DNA of 64,000 bases from Salvia splendens (Eukaryota > Streptophyta > Magnoliopsida > Lamiales > Lamiaceae), in NCBI RefSeq assembly GCF_004379255.2, contig NC_056046.1:248001-312000 (forward strand), given 5' to 3'. Positions 34,357 to 45,506 of this stretch are shown here, piece by piece. How positions within the stretch are numbered: position 1 is the stretch's first letter; each line of letters begins with the position of its first letter. The notes below the pieces were generated by a model that saw nothing but the letters and a program-made list of their open reading frames with translations, had not been told where the DNA came from and ran no database searches. A program made the position numbers and the translations under genes.

Positions 34357-34430
34357 GGTCCCGTAGCTCAGTTGGTTAGAGCGTTGGTCTTATGAGCCGA
34401 AGGTCGCGGGTTCGAGCCCCGCCGGGACCA
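34357..34430 (+). tRNA. tRNA-Ile (anticodon UAU)
   Basis: A full cloverleaf can be folded: acceptor GGTCCCG with CGGGACC, D arm GCTC...GAGC with AGTTGGTTA loop, anticodon stem TTGGT/GCCGA around loop CTTATGA, T arm GCGGG TTCGAGC CCCGC, discriminator A. Box A (TAGCTCAGTTGG) and box B (GGTTCGAGCCC) are intact and there is no intron. The anticodon TAT reads the rare Ile codon ATA. The anticodon stem has two G-U pairs. A T-rich stretch (CTTCTTTTG) follows about 35 bp downstream and may serve as the Pol III terminator. Confidence 0.92.
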
Positions 34431-36099
34431 TGGCGCATATGTTGGGGTGGCTTGGTTTACTTTGCTTCTTTTGTTAATCTTATTTAAACCTTTTTTCATA
34501 ACATTTTTCTCTAAATTAAAGCCTTGAAATTGAACTTTTTTCTTCTGCATGTTTTCCTTTTTATGCCTCAAATTTAGTTATTTAGAGTGAAGACTGTAAA
34601 CTCTTTTTGTATATCATAGCTAAGATCCCTGATACTATTATTCTTCACTCTCCTAGTACTCATCATGTAGTAAAGAAGTACCAACAACCATTCACCAATA
34701 GTCACCATCTCTATACAAGACAATTTATTTTCTTTTTGTTTGTGTGTGAGGTATTTAGAGGCACATAGGGGACCATGGATATATTGATGGCTACTAAGTT
34801 CCAAATATTGGTTTGTAATGATCAATGGGTCCTCTTCTTCATATTGCCAACTCATTTTATTATCTTCAAGTATTCATTGCACTTAACTCTTCATTATTCT
34901 ATCCATAATGGCACTCACAGCACCGCAAAATCGGATCAGCCCGGCTTCGAAGGATGCATCCCGGGGGCGTGGTAGGCCACAGTTTTGTTAATCTCAATTT
35001 ATGCCACAAGCAAGCAGCTATAACTCAACTACACCAAATTATGAGTTTGAACCTATTTTTAGAGCTTCACTACACACACAATGACCAAGCCGATGATAAT
35101 TAATCAGCAACAAACACACAAGATAAACATTACCTTCATAGAGAGGAGGAGCAACATGAATAGATGATTGAATCTTGGCATCAAATGCTACTTCACCAAC
35201 TAGCTGAGGAATGTTTTAAATCCCTCCTCTCTCTCGCATCCATCCCAACGTTGGTGGAAAACGACTACTATCCGAATGTACCCCAATACACGAGCATGGA
35301 TGGAGATGGCGAAGGATGAGTCGCTTTACCCACTCCTTTTGCGGGTCTAAGGAAGTTGATGAGCTTCAAAAGCACTAAAGAAGCAAATCATGATATATCA
35401 ATAAATGACTGGCATGTAGCATCTCTTTCACCTCACATGAATAATTGATCATTTTCACTCCCTTAATTCTCAAAATCCACAACTATTCATATTTTCCATT
35501 TTGGATCGCCCATAAAAATTGATCATTTTTATTTTTATTTTAATAAGTTTATCTTTTTGCTTCATTACCCACTAGCAAACTCTAATTAATCATTTTTTCT
35601 ATCTCACTTACAATTACACATTTCCCCCTTTTTAGATGTCCTCTCAAAGTAATACGTTTAGACTCTTTTTACTTAACTAGTAAAGTAAGATCTTGTGTTA
35701 AAAAAGAAACACTCCATTTCACTTTGAATGAGATGAACATAGCATGTGTCATTTGCATTTTTGTGGTCATTTGCATTTTTCTCAACACACTTGTTCGTCA
35801 AAGAGTGAACAATAATAAGTGACTTATTTCATCAAAACATTTAAAGTTTGATCAAACAGAAGCATAACAGAAAGAAACTGAAATGACAGGTTACATAGTT
35901 GAGAGTGGAGACAAATCGGAAACGGATGATTCTGAGACGAAGATCAAAATCATGTGACGATTGCTCATTCTTCTTGCCTCGTTTTGTGTTGTTGAACTGA
36001 GAAAAAATAATGAAAAATGAGAAAGGTAATTGAAGACGACAAGAAATGAGGAATGGGATCACCTGTGGAGGAGGCAGATTATGGAAGGGAAAGGGTAGG
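34431..36099. other. Gene-poor region with two small GC-rich islands
   Basis: Mostly AT-rich. A GC-rich island at 34920-34980 and another at about 35190-35345 contrast with the flanks. On the minus strand the second has an open stretch reading PQLVGEVAFDAKIQS before a GT donor (35135), but I could not join it to a convincing partner or recognise a family. The first gives short frames on both strands only. Confidence 0.4.
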
Positions 36100-36620
36100 G
36101 CGGATGGATCGGATCCATCCAAGCTTGAAGTGGATGTGCGTTACTGGACTGAAGGGTTCCCCTCTTTGGTTTTGACCTAACGGCTGGTTGAACAAGTATC
36201 CGTCTCTGCTGCCATTCCAGGCTGCAAGATGGAATGAGTGAGTGGAGAGACAGCCTCAAATGCGAAGCTGGCCTCCGGGAAAAAAGGACTTGTTTATCAA
36301 ATGTTGAATCATCGCAGTCTTCTTCTTCTTCTTCTTCTTCTGGAAAAAAACATAGAGGGTTAATCATAAATATAAACACATGAATTGTTTATCAACCAAC
36401 AATACCGTGATGATGGACTACTGATTCAGTTCCTTTGAGGCTCCATACTCCAACATGGGGCGGACTTGGCCTTGTGGATGAGCCTGTCGTAGAACTGGAT
36501 GGCCGTGTGGGCGGCCAGGCTGTCTCTGGGGCCCTTCGCCCTCCACCTCCACGATCTCTCAGAATTCGAGAGAGAGAGATATCGGATATGAAGAAGCAGG
36601 GAACGTTGCTTTCATGTTGA
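36100..36620 (-). pseudogene. Relic of a CIN-type TCP transcription factor gene with a miR319-like site
   Basis: On the minus strand at 36539-36459 the frame reads AKGPRDSLAAHTAIQFYD followed directly by RLIHKAKSA. These are two pieces of the TCP domain (AKGPRD...AHTAIQFYD...LIKKAK), with the RRVR stretch and the segment between QFYD and the final helix missing. About 300 bp further on, KRGTLQSSNAHPLQAWMDP matches the block after the DNA-binding domain in miR319-targeted TCPs, where the miR319 site encodes RGTLQSS. No start, no intact basic region and no single frame joins the parts; a (CTT)n tract at 36320 lies between. Non-coding relic by structure; transcription unknown. Confidence 0.72.
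36144..36163 (-). promoter_or_regulatory. miR319-complementary site in the TCP relic
   Basis: The + strand reads CTGGACTGAAGGGTTCCCCT, which matches miR319 (UUGGACUGAAGGGAGCUCCC) at positions 2-13 without a break, plus C at 16 and CC at 18-19. Mismatches at positions 1, 14, 15 and 17 resemble those in functional TCP targets. A minus-strand transcript would carry the target. The miRNA sequence is recalled from established knowledge. Confidence 0.7.
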
Positions 36621-37784
36621 GAGCGACGGGGGTTCAGCTTTTGTGGTATTTCTGGGCATCGACTGTTTCTCACTCTCTGTCTTTCTTTCTTTACTTGCTT
36701 GCTTCCCCACCCTTCTTTATTTCTTACTTACAGGATAATAAAAGTTTCACTGCATGTGACAAATATGTATAGCATACATATATTATGAATTCTTTTATAA
36801 TCATCTCATACTATTATTATCTCTTTATTCATCGGTAATACAGTCATTTCTTTTCAGCACTAATATGAAAAAAAGAGATGTATAGTTAGTTAAATGGATA
36901 GATAATAAAGTAGGAAAGCTGAAAATAATGGAGAAAAAATAAAATATGAGTGAAAACAAAACATGAATGATAAAATATATAACTTTTTGCTAAAAGAGAA
37001 AATGACTCCGTCACCATGAAAATTCTAAAATGGTAAATTAACTCAACCGCAATGGAAAAAAAATAGTATTTCACACGCGTGATTATTTACTGATTGTTGG
37101 TATTAACAGTTAATGATATGAGTTCAAATTTGTCATTTTATCTTGGGCCAAAGCTGACTCGTTTCGAAGTCTATACTGCAATAATTGAATTCGATATTTA
37201 TATTCCATGTCAGGAATGCGAATTGGGCCCATTTTGGAGTAGTACCAAATGTCCATTATATTCGACACGGGCTTTAAACTTCGTCACAACAAGCACAAAT
37301 TCAAATATACTTCTATTATTAATGCTCTGACTGTATAATTTCTAATCTATCACTTTTTCTCCATCTCCAATTTCAAAATTTATTTAAAGTGCGATTCTAT
37401 ATAATTTTGAACATACAACATCACGAGGGATATTGAGTGACTCAGCTAGAGAGGGGATGTTGAGCTACACAAGGCACCTAGGAGGCACCTAGGAAGTTGT
37501 TCGGTAGTGAAAACTGAATTTTGATAATATATGATAGACTTAAGTTGGTGTGACAATGAGGGTTTAGAATTATTATCCTAGTGGAAATCGATAATATGAC
37601 AGTTGTTCACTTGCTTAATGACAGGGTATCGGATTTTATTGCTTTATCGTTATCTCATATAAAAAAGAGTGGAATATGGAGATTGCTCATGTGTTTGGGA
37701 AATGCAATCAAGTTATGTGGCAAATATGAGTATGAACATGCAGCCTGAAGTAGTGGTGTTTGACGAACACTGATTGATAATCTA
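36621..37784. other. AT-rich spacer
   Basis: No gene supported. A small direct duplication GGCACCTAGGAGGCACCTAGG lies at about 37471-37492. Confidence 0.45.
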
Positions 37785-38564
37785 AAATGGGTAATGGGTA
37801 ATGGGTAATGGGTAATGGGTAATTCCCATCTCGACCTGCTACCCGCTACCTGACGATAACAGGAAATGGGGCGGGATCAGGTAGTGTGTTTTAGAGTTTT
37901 ACGGGTAGCGGGTATACCCGTTAGTCTCGATAATACCCGTTATAATTAGTATTAGCCATATTTCATCTTTTAATACTCCCTCCGTTCTATATTAATAGAG
38001 GTGTTTCAAATAGTTAAAGTGGAGAAAAAAAAGTAAATAGTTAAATAATAATAGCCATATACGCACTTTTGAAAAAATAAAAATAAATAGTTAGAATGGA
38101 GAAAAAATAAAGTAAGAGAGATAATAATGTAGAGAATAATATATATATTATTATTTTTCCAAAATGAGTGAAGAAAATGAAATGCCTCTATTAAGACGGA
38201 ACAGTGGGAGTACTTTATATAATCTAAGAGTTATTTTAAAACGTTTTTATATTCCAACGAACATACAATTGAAAACTCACCGGAACTAGCTATAGAGTGT
38301 CCCATCACTTTTATTCTCAATCTATTAAACGTTTACCATCGATATTAATAAAGTAAATTAGGGAACATTGACGGTTATTATGGTTTTCAAATTTTTTATT
38401 AGAATTTCGGGTTGGATACGGGTACCCGCAATGTCGGGTACGAGATACCCAACACGGGTATCGGGTAATCCCGGTATGTCGCGGGGCGGGTATTGGGACA
38501 ACAAATTCAGCTAAAATCGGGTACGGGTACGGGTACCCGCGGGTAACCTATTTCGCCGCCCCTA
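37785..38564. mobile_element. Non-autonomous hAT-like element, left end truncated
   Basis: The right end, read inward, is TAGGGGCGGCGAAATAGG followed by dense copies of GGGTACCCG and GTACCCGTACCCG. The left part has matching ACCCGCTACC and GGGTATACCCG subterminal motifs and a (TAATGGG)5 run at 37789-37823, but no TAGGGGCGG terminus. It is interrupted by the MITE at 37976-38210. Confidence 0.65.
37976..38210. mobile_element. Stowaway/mariner MITE nested in the hAT remnant (235 bp)
   Basis: Left end CTCCCTCCGTTCTATATTAA then TAGAGG; right end CCTCTATTAAGACGGAACAG then TGGGAG is the inverted match. TA flanks both sides (37974-37975, 38211-38212). Confidence 0.88.
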
Positions 38565-39016
38565 ATCGTATGTACCCAATATAAGAGCGATGCTAGAACT
38601 ATAGGGCGATCAGCGATGCCCTCTCCATGTACACACAAAAAAATGCGGTCGTGTAAAATTAATAGATACTTTGTCACATTTTGTTATTTTATAATTATAA
38701 TAAAGTTCAGACTATAAAGTATAATTAATTCTATAAATTAATCAATATTTTATTACCTGGAACCAAACAATGAGATTATAAACGATTGCTAAATAAATCT
38801 ATATACTACTGCTACATACTAGTGATAAAAATATATTGAGCCCAAATTGATAATCATGTAAATTGTTAAACCGCATAAAACCGGAATATCCTATTTTATC
38901 AAGTAAAAAGACAAAAAGAAAGTGGTTCCTATTTTTCTATCCAATCCTCTACACTAAATTGGGACAAAATTTGACAACTCCCAAATTCCAAACCCTAATT
39001 GCGAAATCCTAAGCCC
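38565..39016. other. Promoter side of the plastid ATPase gene
   Basis: AT-rich, no gene. AAACCCTAATT at about 38991-39001, common just upstream of plant start codons, lies near the ATG. Confidence 0.4.
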
Positions 39017-42000
39017 ATGATGATTTTACCGCCAAAAAGCAAATGCTGTTCTCTCCCTCTTCATCTCCATCTCTCCTTCAAACCATCTCCAACCAGAAAA
39101 ACCGCCGCCCGAATCCGCTTTCCCATTCCCACAACACGAAAACTTTCCTTGTCTGGCTTCAAAGGTCGGAGTCTTAGAGTTTCTCCTCTTCTGAGCTCAT
39201 CAGCACCGCCAAATGATGAGACGGATAGCGCCGAAGAGTTCAAAGTGGAACTTGGTCGGCTGCTGGCGCTTTTGCCGGAAGATATGCGGCGCAAGGTGAG
39301 CGAACATCCCGAGCTACATGACTTGATTGAGGTGGTCATGGACTTGGGCCGGAAGCCGCTGGCCCGCTTCCCGTCCGGGGATTTCGTGCTGTCTGATCAC
39401 CCGATTTCAATGGAGGACATTCTTCATGCTACCGCTCAGGTGTGCCTGGAAGATTGTCGTTTTCTCTGTTTTTTTTCGGGTGACCATCTTGTGCTGCTCT
39501 ATCAAATAGCTAACCATACGGAATTACCATAGACAGTTTTGCAGGCTTTCCGAGTTGTAATGATGATATTATACCTATTGAAGCATATAGCTATAAATGC
39601 GAGTTCCGTATCTGGATTGCTTAATTTCGTAAGTCTATTATGTATTGCTGGTACCAATATTACACTTTGCAGGTTGGGGACTTTGCAGTTGATAACCGAG
39701 CTGGAATTAGCAGAACACTGCACCGTATTAGCGCAATTAGAAATAGGAAAGGCGCAATTATTGGTTTAACTTGTCGGGTTGGTCGTGCGGTGTCGGGAAG
39801 TGCCAATCTATTGCGAGATTTAGTTAAAGATGGTGCTTCATTGCTACTTATCGGGCCTCCTGGGGTGGGGAAAACCACAATTATCAGGTTAATTTCTGCA
39901 TATATTTACAAATAGTATTAATGATTAGATAGAGCATGATGAATATTTTAGGAGATGGTCTCTTTAGTTGATACACTGATAAATGAAATGGGACTATGGG
40001 AGCACAAATATGGGACATGTGGGTTATGTATTCTAGAGGAACTTACTTGTACATACTGATCTTATATAAATTATACTATCAGTAAAATAACTATATGTTC
40101 TTTATTTTTTGAAGGGACATAGCCCGTATGCTTGCAAATGAGTATGAGATGCGCGTTATGATTGTTGACACCTCAAATGAAATTGGAGGTGATGGAGATA
40201 TTCCACACTCGGGAATAGGCCATGCTCGCAGGATGCAAGTTCCGCACACTGATGTTCAACATAAGGTATGAATACCGCTCTCATCATTACATGAACAAAA
40301 TGAAACAGGTGAAATGTAAAGGTACTATTTTCTCAGAATCATATAATATCCTATCATCTGTTATGTGGTTTTCTATTTTAGATTCCAAATAGTGCGTTTT
40401 TAACAAGCAATGTGGTCGTATTTTTTTTATAACATGGCAGGTGTTGATAGAAGCCGTTGAAAATCATATGCCACAAGTAATTGTGATTGATGAGATTGGC
40501 ACAAAGCTTGAAGCTGCAGCTGCTAGTACAATTGCTCAACGTGGAATTCAACTAGTTGCAACTGCTCATGGAGTAACCATTGAGAACTTAGTGATGAATC
40601 CTGCACTAGAGATGCTTGTTGGAGGAGTGCAGGTATTTCTGGTGTTCTACTTTCTAGGACTCTTTAGTCTTTATAATATCACTTGAAAGTTATCGATCAA
40701 TTTTACTACCATGGTTTAGAGGTTTCTCATAACTAAGTTGTTGCTGGATTCTTTTAGTTATTTTTACCTTTTTACATCTTAGGTTGACAAATTTTGTCCT
40801 TGAAACACTGTTGTTACTGCTCCCCAGAGTGTAACACTGGGCGATGAAGAGGCAAGTAGGAGAGGAGTTCAAAAAAGTGTGTTGGAAAGAAAAGGGCCAT
40901 CAACTTTCACTTGTGGCGTGGAGATAATTTCTAAATCAGAGTTACGAGTCCATCGTAATCTAGAAGCAACAGTAGATGCTATACTTGCAGGTCTTGATTC
41001 CTTTCTGTTTGATAAATGACGTTTTTACTTTCAAGTTTTCTCATTTTTGCTACCATCTCAAGTTTATATGCTGTTCCTTTAACCTTAAGTAGGTCGCTAC
41101 CCTAGATTTGAGGTCCGAAAGTTGAATAACGAAACAAATGGATTGGAGCCAAGTTTATTCACTCCTGATTTGTCTGAGATTGAGACGAGCAGTGAAAGTT
41201 GGACTGAAGATATTTCTGAAATGATTGATGATTCATCTTTCCAGGATGCATTTGCCTCAGAAGGGACTTCTTATGAAGATGAGGACCATCTCTGTATATT
41301 TCTTTATGGGGTAAGAACCATTAGATTCCTTATAAAGACTGGTGGATTGGTAACTTAAACACAAGCAGTGTTGTAGATATCAGAGGCAAGCATCATGCAA
41401 GGGATAAAGCAGTTGAAGATAGACGATACAATCAAATTTACTGACAACATCAGTGAAGCAGATGTGCTAATAGCTTTGCAGTCCAAGCTCAAAAAGAATT
41501 CTCGGCTACAAGCTGCTGCAAGATCTCAGAGCCTTCCTACCTATGTCATCAAGGTATAAGCACTGAGATCATTTAGCTTTTAAAATTCCTTTCATTATGT
41601 TAAACAATATCTATTGAATGGGATAAAATAGAAGGTTGCTTCCCTGTGTCATGTTTTGCCTAGTCAATATTTTATTCTTCTTTATATTTTGCTTTATCAT
41701 TTACTTGTTTTTCCTTTTGCAGACGAGCTCTTTGGCTCAGATAATGAGGACTATTCAATCTTTAATGTCTGACTATGCAGATGGTTTTGAATTTTATGAA
41801 TCTGATGCTAAGGCAAATGACTCGGAGAAAATTGATGCTTTGGAGGTAATTGAGAAAAGAGGGGTGGAAATTCTTGCCTCATTGTGTGAAATATTGTGGC
41901 TGAAAAAGTTTGTGCTTGTTCTGGGCTTTTCATGACTAATAGCTGCTAGAAATGGAGAAGGATAACTGCAGCGTTTATATAACTTATACTTGGGTAGTAA

Positions 42001-42531
42001 TTTATACTCTGCAAGCTATTAAGTGTTTCTTTTCGTGATCAAGAATGGTAGAAAATGAACTCTTTTTTCTTTTTGAATAGATGTCATAAGGTAATATCTT
42101 TGTCATAATATCTTTCTATTTGTAATGGCTTGATGATTACTTTTATTTATCTATCTATTTACATGAATTGGAATGGCATAAGTCAGTATTGACAAAAGGA
42201 GCTGTTCTTTCTATCTACACAGGAAGCAAGAATTGCAGTTGAGCAAAGAGTAATCCCAAAGGGAGAGCCTGTTGATCTGCTTCCCCGCTCATTAAATATA
42301 ATATTGCTTCAGAAGGACCTCATTCGTAAATACAATCTCAAAACAGAAAGAATTGTTTCCGAGCTTGGTGTGCGGCTCAGGATCCTTCCTTTACAGAGTA
42401 CAGCCAACGAAGGCAGTTCACAAGAAAAAGAAGCCGGCGACTCTAGCGACTCTGAAAACTTTTATGAGCTAAACAATGAAACGAACGGGTCTGCAATCAC
42501 TGTCAACCGATTACCTCTCCTTCCTGACTAA
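39017..42531 (+). CDS. Plastid P-loop ATPase, Ycf45/SpoIIIAA-like (SPD1-type)
   Basis: Nine exons: 39017-39439, 39673-39887, 40115-40265, 40441-40632, 40828-40990, 41093-41310, 41377-41553, 41723-41845 and 42223-42531, giving 656 residues. The Ser/Arg-rich N-terminus looks like a chloroplast transit peptide. The conserved core contains [19 protein letters not shown], Walker A GPPGVGKT (202-209), [14 protein letters not shown], and Walker [10 protein letters not shown] (275-283) with [10 protein letters not shown]. The core is that of cyanobacterial/algal Ycf45 and bacterial SpoIIIAA. Near the C-terminus [20 protein letters not shown] resembles the R3H nucleic-acid-binding domain of the plant family, though the R-x3-H itself is not conserved. 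Arabidopsis SPD1 (At3g10420) is needed for plastid development in seedlings. A second Met follows the first directly. Assignment to SPD1 rather than its paralogues is inference. Confidence 0.9.
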
Positions 42532-45227
42532 ATATAGTTGGTTCAAATCTCATTTCCGTCTCATCCCACAACAAATATCATAGAAGCACAGGTATGTTTG
42601 CATTCTGGTGCTCACTCTCAGCCTATCAGTTTCTTTGAGCTTAGACATCATAAAGTTCAACTAGCACGTTTCGTTTTTTCCTGAAAGACCTTGTAATTGT
42701 TGATCTTGGTGCTCTTTTCTGGTAACAATTTTTCCTCCATAAATATATCCAAGGCTATTGCAAATTTGTCTCCTCTGAATAGGTGATGGGGCTAGTAGCA
42801 AGAACTCCTGATAATATGCTTATCTTTGACCGTTTAGATCATTTAGTTAGTGCTAGTTTCTCTTATGCTATTGGTGTTCTTTCGGTTAGTTGATTCTTGC
42901 CTTTTCCATGATTCCAACTACTCCAGAAATTACATAAATATAGTTTAGGCTGTACATTAGGAGAAAAACTGAAAAAAATGGATAGCTGTGTAAGTATTGA
43001 GAGTCTTGACTTAAAGTTAGTGCTCCAAAACTAATTTGATCTAAACCATTTATTTTATTTATTATTTGGTGCTCTTTATTCCCACTAAGAGTATTCAAAT
43101 GCTTATCCAGAATCCCAAAGTCAAACCTTTTGAATACTCCTTTTCCATATGTAGAGATACAAATATGAAAGTGATAACATTAATTTCTGCTACCTTTATA
43201 TTCTGAACGTGCATACGCAAAAAGATGATTCTTTATGAAGTTGACCTAAATTAGTAGTATGACTCAAAATCATTTTTGTTCATTATATAAAAAGATTGCC
43301 ACTTTCTGTGGTGGGTCAGCTCATTGCATAATTTGCTTTGGTCGGCATTTTTGTGATGCAAATTAATTACTAATTTGCTGGTTTTCTTTGCCCAATTTAA
43401 TTTCTTGGTATCAGTTAGAAGGATTGTTAAGCAACTGCAGTATATTCTTGAAGTTAATTTTTAATTGGGTGCTCTTTTTGATTATGACTTTTAAGAAAGA
43501 TAGAATCATACGCAGCCGGCCTTTAAGTATGGCTAATTAAAATCAATTGGGGTTAATATTATTTTAATTAGGATTTATTAATCCACAATTTGGGTGTAAC
43601 CGATCAATAGCTAAGATTTTGCGGGGATGTTTATATTTTAGGATCAGCCTATATAGCTAAATATAAATACAGGTTAATTCATTATTTACTGAGATGGATT
43701 GAAACTTTAGATATCACAAGGCCCTTGATAAATTTTTTTTCTTTTTTAAAGGAGGATCGACGATGGTTCCCCATCTATCCCAAGGCCCTTGATAATTTAT
43801 TTGGGCAAAGATCCCCAGCTGTGCCAAAATATGCACATACAACAAATTATTTTATAATAAAAAATTAATATTTTAATATTATAATTTAAAATTAAAATAA
43901 TGGAATGAGTGTAACAACATCCCCTGCTGTGCTATCAGCCACAGCAGGGGATCCAAATCCTAATTTATACTCCTATAATTTGAGCAAATCTTGCTTGATT
44001 TCCCATTGAAAGGGAAGGGTAATACTTGGAGAAATCCTAGCAATGGTTTTGGTTTTGGTTTCGGTTTCGGTTTCAATTTCAAGTTTTTATTTTTTTGTAT
44101 TTAATTTAACATTGCATTATAGGAACATAAAATATGGAAAAAAAACATAGAACGTGTACATGTTTTTTCCCATTTCTTGTCAGCATCATCTTATATTTGT
44201 CCAAATTCATGTCAATTTGAAGCGGGAAAGGCTTTCTGCATTTATTTATTACTGTATTTTATATTTTGGTGATTTTAGGATCCTCCTTTTTTGTCAATTA
44301 ATCTTTTCAGGAGTAAGAGGAATTGTCACATCTAAACTATTCACCGTACAAGAACAAGGTTGATTGGAATCCATATTAGCTTTCTTTTGAATGTGCTCTT
44401 TTTGGCCAATGCTACAAAACATTTGAAGGTGATTTAATGTTTTCTTATCATTTTTAAGTGCAGCATTATTTATGTGGTTCACAAATCACAATGGTACTCT
44501 AGAATTGAATAAAATCACAAGTGATAGGCTATCTATATGTGTTTGTGTGTGTTTTTGTCCTTGTGTTATCTTTGTTGTTTTGTGAAGACCAAAATAACAT
44601 GTTTATTAGAATATTAGTATGTGAAAGTGCTTCTCTAGAATCCAAAATCACAATCTATAGCACTCAATTTTTCCTCAAATCAGATGTCACAATGGGTTAG
44701 CTAGGGCTGTTATGGGTAGTTCATTTTAACTTTTTATGTGATCTTGTCTGTTTTATTTATCTTTTTTTTTAATTTACAATTTAAAATAGACAATCTCTAG
44801 CTGGCTTCCATTAACAGTTTTGGCCCAACTATATTCTGCACATATATTTTTCTTTTATTGAACCAATTCTTGCTTGATTTTCTTCATTGAACTACTATAT
44901 CATATTTGCTTCGATTTGCCAAAACTTGGAAAAATGTGAGAATTTAGGTGGTTTTAACTGTGAATGATTTTTAATATGCGTGTCTGAAGTGTAACCTTCC
45001 AATTACAATACTTGAAATTGGAGGTTAATTGTGGCGTTTTGTTTAATTTTATGTTTTTTAGCATGCCTAACCCTTTTTGGTGGCTACCCTTTTACATATA
45101 ACCCTTCACCTATAAAAAATAATAGTAATATTATCAGTGGAAAAATCGTGGCCCTTCAGAATCCCATGGGCAGAGGATCAGCACTCTAGATCTTCACACA
45201 CACATTCACATCTATATACGAGTATAC
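42532..45227. other. 3' UTR and long gene-free region
   Basis: After the 3' UTR, only AT-rich DNA, a palindromic element at 43809-43954, and a (GGTTT/GGTTTC)n microsatellite at about 44044-44080. The block CAAGGCCCTTGATAA occurs twice (about 43718 and 43780). No coding signal. Confidence 0.5.
43809..43954. repeat. Small inverted-repeat element with a perfect 13-bp hairpin
   Basis: ATCCCCTGCTGTG at 43919-43931 and CACAGCAGGGGAT at 43940-43952 are perfect complements around an 8-base loop. GATCCCCAGCTGTG at 43809 is a further related copy in the left-end position. This may be a tiny MITE or a terminator-like hairpin; no target duplication was identified. Confidence 0.55.
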
Positions 45228-45236
45228 ATTATGATA

Positions 45237-45506
45237 GGGGTGCGTTATAATGCTAATTTGTTAACTTGCTAATTCATCAATGTAATGTATTAAAAATGTC
45301 AACACGATCACATTAAAATGTCAACACATATTTGTGTTGACATTTTAACAAACGGTGTTAACATTTAAATATTAATGTCAACACAATGTATTAAAATATC
45401 AACGTAAGTTTATGTTGACATTTCAGTATCATCGTGTTGACATTTTTAATACACTACGTTGATGAGTTAGCAATTTAAGAAAAGTTAGCAACGGATCACA
45501 ATCCCA
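45237..45506. mobile_element. Mutator-like foldback MITE (270 bp)
   Basis: Flanked by the perfect 9-bp duplication ATTATGATA (45228-45236 and 45507-45515), the length typical of Mutator-like elements. The arms pair over about 110 bp: AATTCATCAATGTAATGTAT and AACTCATCAACGTAGTGTAT, then both AAAAATGTCAACACGAT. No coding capacity. Confidence 0.85.

Noticed and set aside
35135..35400. Possible cryptic minus-strand exon (PQLVGEVAFDAKIQS, then a GT donor)
   Set aside because: No convincing partner exon or start. The GC-rich island at 34920-34980 could be joined only by arbitrary splice choices and gave no recognisable protein.
36059..36379. 106-codon minus-strand frame as a real gene
   Set aside because: It is a chance frame over the TCP relic; its first part is a trinucleotide-repeat Glu run and it lacks the DNA-binding domain.
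37789..37823. CRISPR-like or telomeric repeat reading of the (TAATGGG)n run
   Set aside because: A short uninterrupted microsatellite within a hAT-like remnant; no spacers and not the plant telomere unit.
44046..44080. GGTTT repeat as a regulatory element
   Set aside because: Simple microsatellite in gene-free DNA with no adjacent gene to regulate.
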